Assembly: GCA_021767525.1 (NCBI GenBank)
Contig: JAASTF010000211.1
Coordinates: forward strand, 1 to 5,809
DNA from: Paracoccaceae bacterium
Lineage (GTDB): Bacteria; Pseudomonadota; Alphaproteobacteria; Rhodobacterales; Rhodobacteraceae
Direction: 5' to 3'
DNA: 5,809 nt
Shown here: positions 5,031-5,809 of the stretch, piece after piece
How positions within the stretch are numbered: position 1 is the stretch's first letter
Layout of the letters: each line of letters opens with the position of its first letter
Translations under genes and position numbers: made by a program
Notes under the pieces: generated by a model
What the model was told of the DNA's origin: nothing
Database searches by the model: none
Seen by the model: only the letters and a program-made list of their open reading frames with translations

Positions 5031-5809
5031 GCCCCCTTCTTTTGCGTCTCGCGCTCTTGCAGCTCGCGCCACAGCACCTTGCCGCTGCCCGATTTGGGCA
5101 GGCTGTCGGCGAATTCGATCACGGTGGGGCACTTGTAGGCCGCCATTTCGGCGCGGCACCAGTCGATGATGCCGGCCTCGGTCAATCGGTCGCGGGCGGC
5201 CTGTTGCGGCACGACCACCGCCTTGACGGTTTCGCCCCGGCGCGGATCGTGGGTGCCGATGATGCAGACCTCGGCGATATCGGGATGATGATGCATCAGC
5301 GCTTCGACCTCGGCGGGCCACACCTTGAAGCCGCTGGCATTGATCATCCGCTTCACGCGGTCGACCATGTAGAAATAGCCCTGCTTGTCGATATACCCCA
5401 GGTCGCCGGTGCGCAGGAACCGCTTGCCATCCATCTGGAAAAACGACTTTTCGGTTTCCTCGGGGCGCTGCCAATAGCCCAGGAACACCTGCGGCGCGCA
5501 TGTCACGATTTCGCCCACCTCGCCCTGCGGCAGTTCTTGCAGGGTTTCGGGATGCACCACGCGGCTGTCCACGTCGAACACCGGGATGCCTAGGCATTGC
5601 CGCCGCGGGGCGGTGACCGGGTTGATATGGGTGGCGGCCATGGTTTCCGACATGCCGTAACCTTCGATGTAGTCGTGGCCGGTCAGGTCGTGCAGTTTCT
5701 TGGCGATGGCCTCGGGCATGGCGGCGCCGCCGCCGCCGATGGCGGTCAGGCTGGACAGGTCATAGCTGCCGGCATCGGGGCTGTTCACCAGGTCGATCGC
5801 CATTGTCGA
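5024..5809 (-). CDS. FadD-like acyl-CoA synthetase, C-terminal part only
   Basis: Second AMP-forming acyl-CoA ligase; the frame stays open to the right edge, so the N-terminal half, including the P-loop, lies outside. The visible fragment is 261 residues. In fragment numbering it has the adenine/acyl motif GYGMSET (50-56), RTGDLG with the ribose-binding Asp (133-138), hinge DRVKRMINASGFKVWPAEVE (150-169) and catalytic Lys244 in LPKSGSGKVLW. All C-terminal catalytic elements are intact, so nothing suggests a pseudogene. The hinge (INASGFKVWPAEVE) is the long-chain FadD style, whereas the other synthetase here has KSGGEWISSIDLE; the two are distinct subfamilies, not a recent duplication. It reads towards iclR, with 57 bp between them. 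Substrate is unknown; a longer-chain or arylalkanoic acid is possible. The Met codon at 5803 is internal, not the start. Confidence 0.93.
   Translation of the reverse strand, partial: STMAIDLVNSPDAGSYDLSSLTAIGGGGAAMPEAIAKKLHDLTGHDYIEGYGMSETMAATHINPVTAPRRQCLGIPVFDVDSRVVHPETLQELPQGEVGEIVTCAPQVFLGYWQRPEETEKSFFQMDGKRFLRTGDLGYIDKQGYFYMVDRVKRMINASGFKVWPAEVEALMHHHPDIAEVCIIGTHDPRRGETVKAVVVPQQAARDRLTEAGIIDWCRAEMAAYKCPTVIEFADSLPKSGSGKVLWRELQERETQKKGAA

Noticed and set aside
1..5809. Defence system, mobile element, CRISPR array or toxin-antitoxin pair
   Set aside because: All coding space is taken by metabolic genes and one regulator, no gap exceeds about 225 bp, and no repeat array, transposase, integrase or nuclease motif was seen on either strand.

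Overview
The window is GC-rich and tightly packed. Its codon choice, short GC-rich intergenic spaces, TTGxC-type promoters and protein sequences point to an alphaproteobacterium, most likely a Rhodobacteraceae member (Paracoccus/Rhodobacter/roseobacter type). This assignment rests on sequence style alone. I see no rRNA, tRNA, CRISPR array, insertion sequence, integrase or phage gene. It looks like a chromosomal catabolic locus.

Layout, left to right. (1) A minus-strand acyl-CoA dehydrogenase, start at 1162, loses only its last few residues off the left edge. (2) A 151-bp gap holds a perfect 10-bp-arm palindrome just upstream of the dehydrogenase and a GC-rich hairpin just after the next gene. 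(3) A complete minus-strand AMP-forming acyl-CoA synthetase of the AlkK/DmdB type occupies 1314-2948. (4) A 223-bp divergent promoter region follows. (5) A plus-strand zinc-free medium-chain dehydrogenase/reductase, annotated as NADPH:quinone oxidoreductase, occupies 3172-4137. (6) It converges on a minus-strand IclR-family regulator (4145-4966), with 7 bp between the stop codons. (7) The C-terminal half of a second, FadD-like acyl-CoA synthetase lies upstream of iclR on the minus strand and runs off the right edge.

How it may work together: the two synthetases would convert carboxylic acids to CoA thioesters, the dehydrogenase would introduce the alpha,beta double bond, and the MDR protein would supply an NAD(P)H-linked reduction of a quinone, enone or enoyl thioester. 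The IclR protein is the obvious local regulator. The palindrome before the dehydrogenase, and a degenerate relative of it between the two divergent promoters, are candidate operators. The true substrate (medium-chain, branched, alicyclic or aromatic-side-chain acid) cannot be read from this sequence. Overall this is an ordinary acid-catabolism cluster; its most interesting content is the regulatory DNA.
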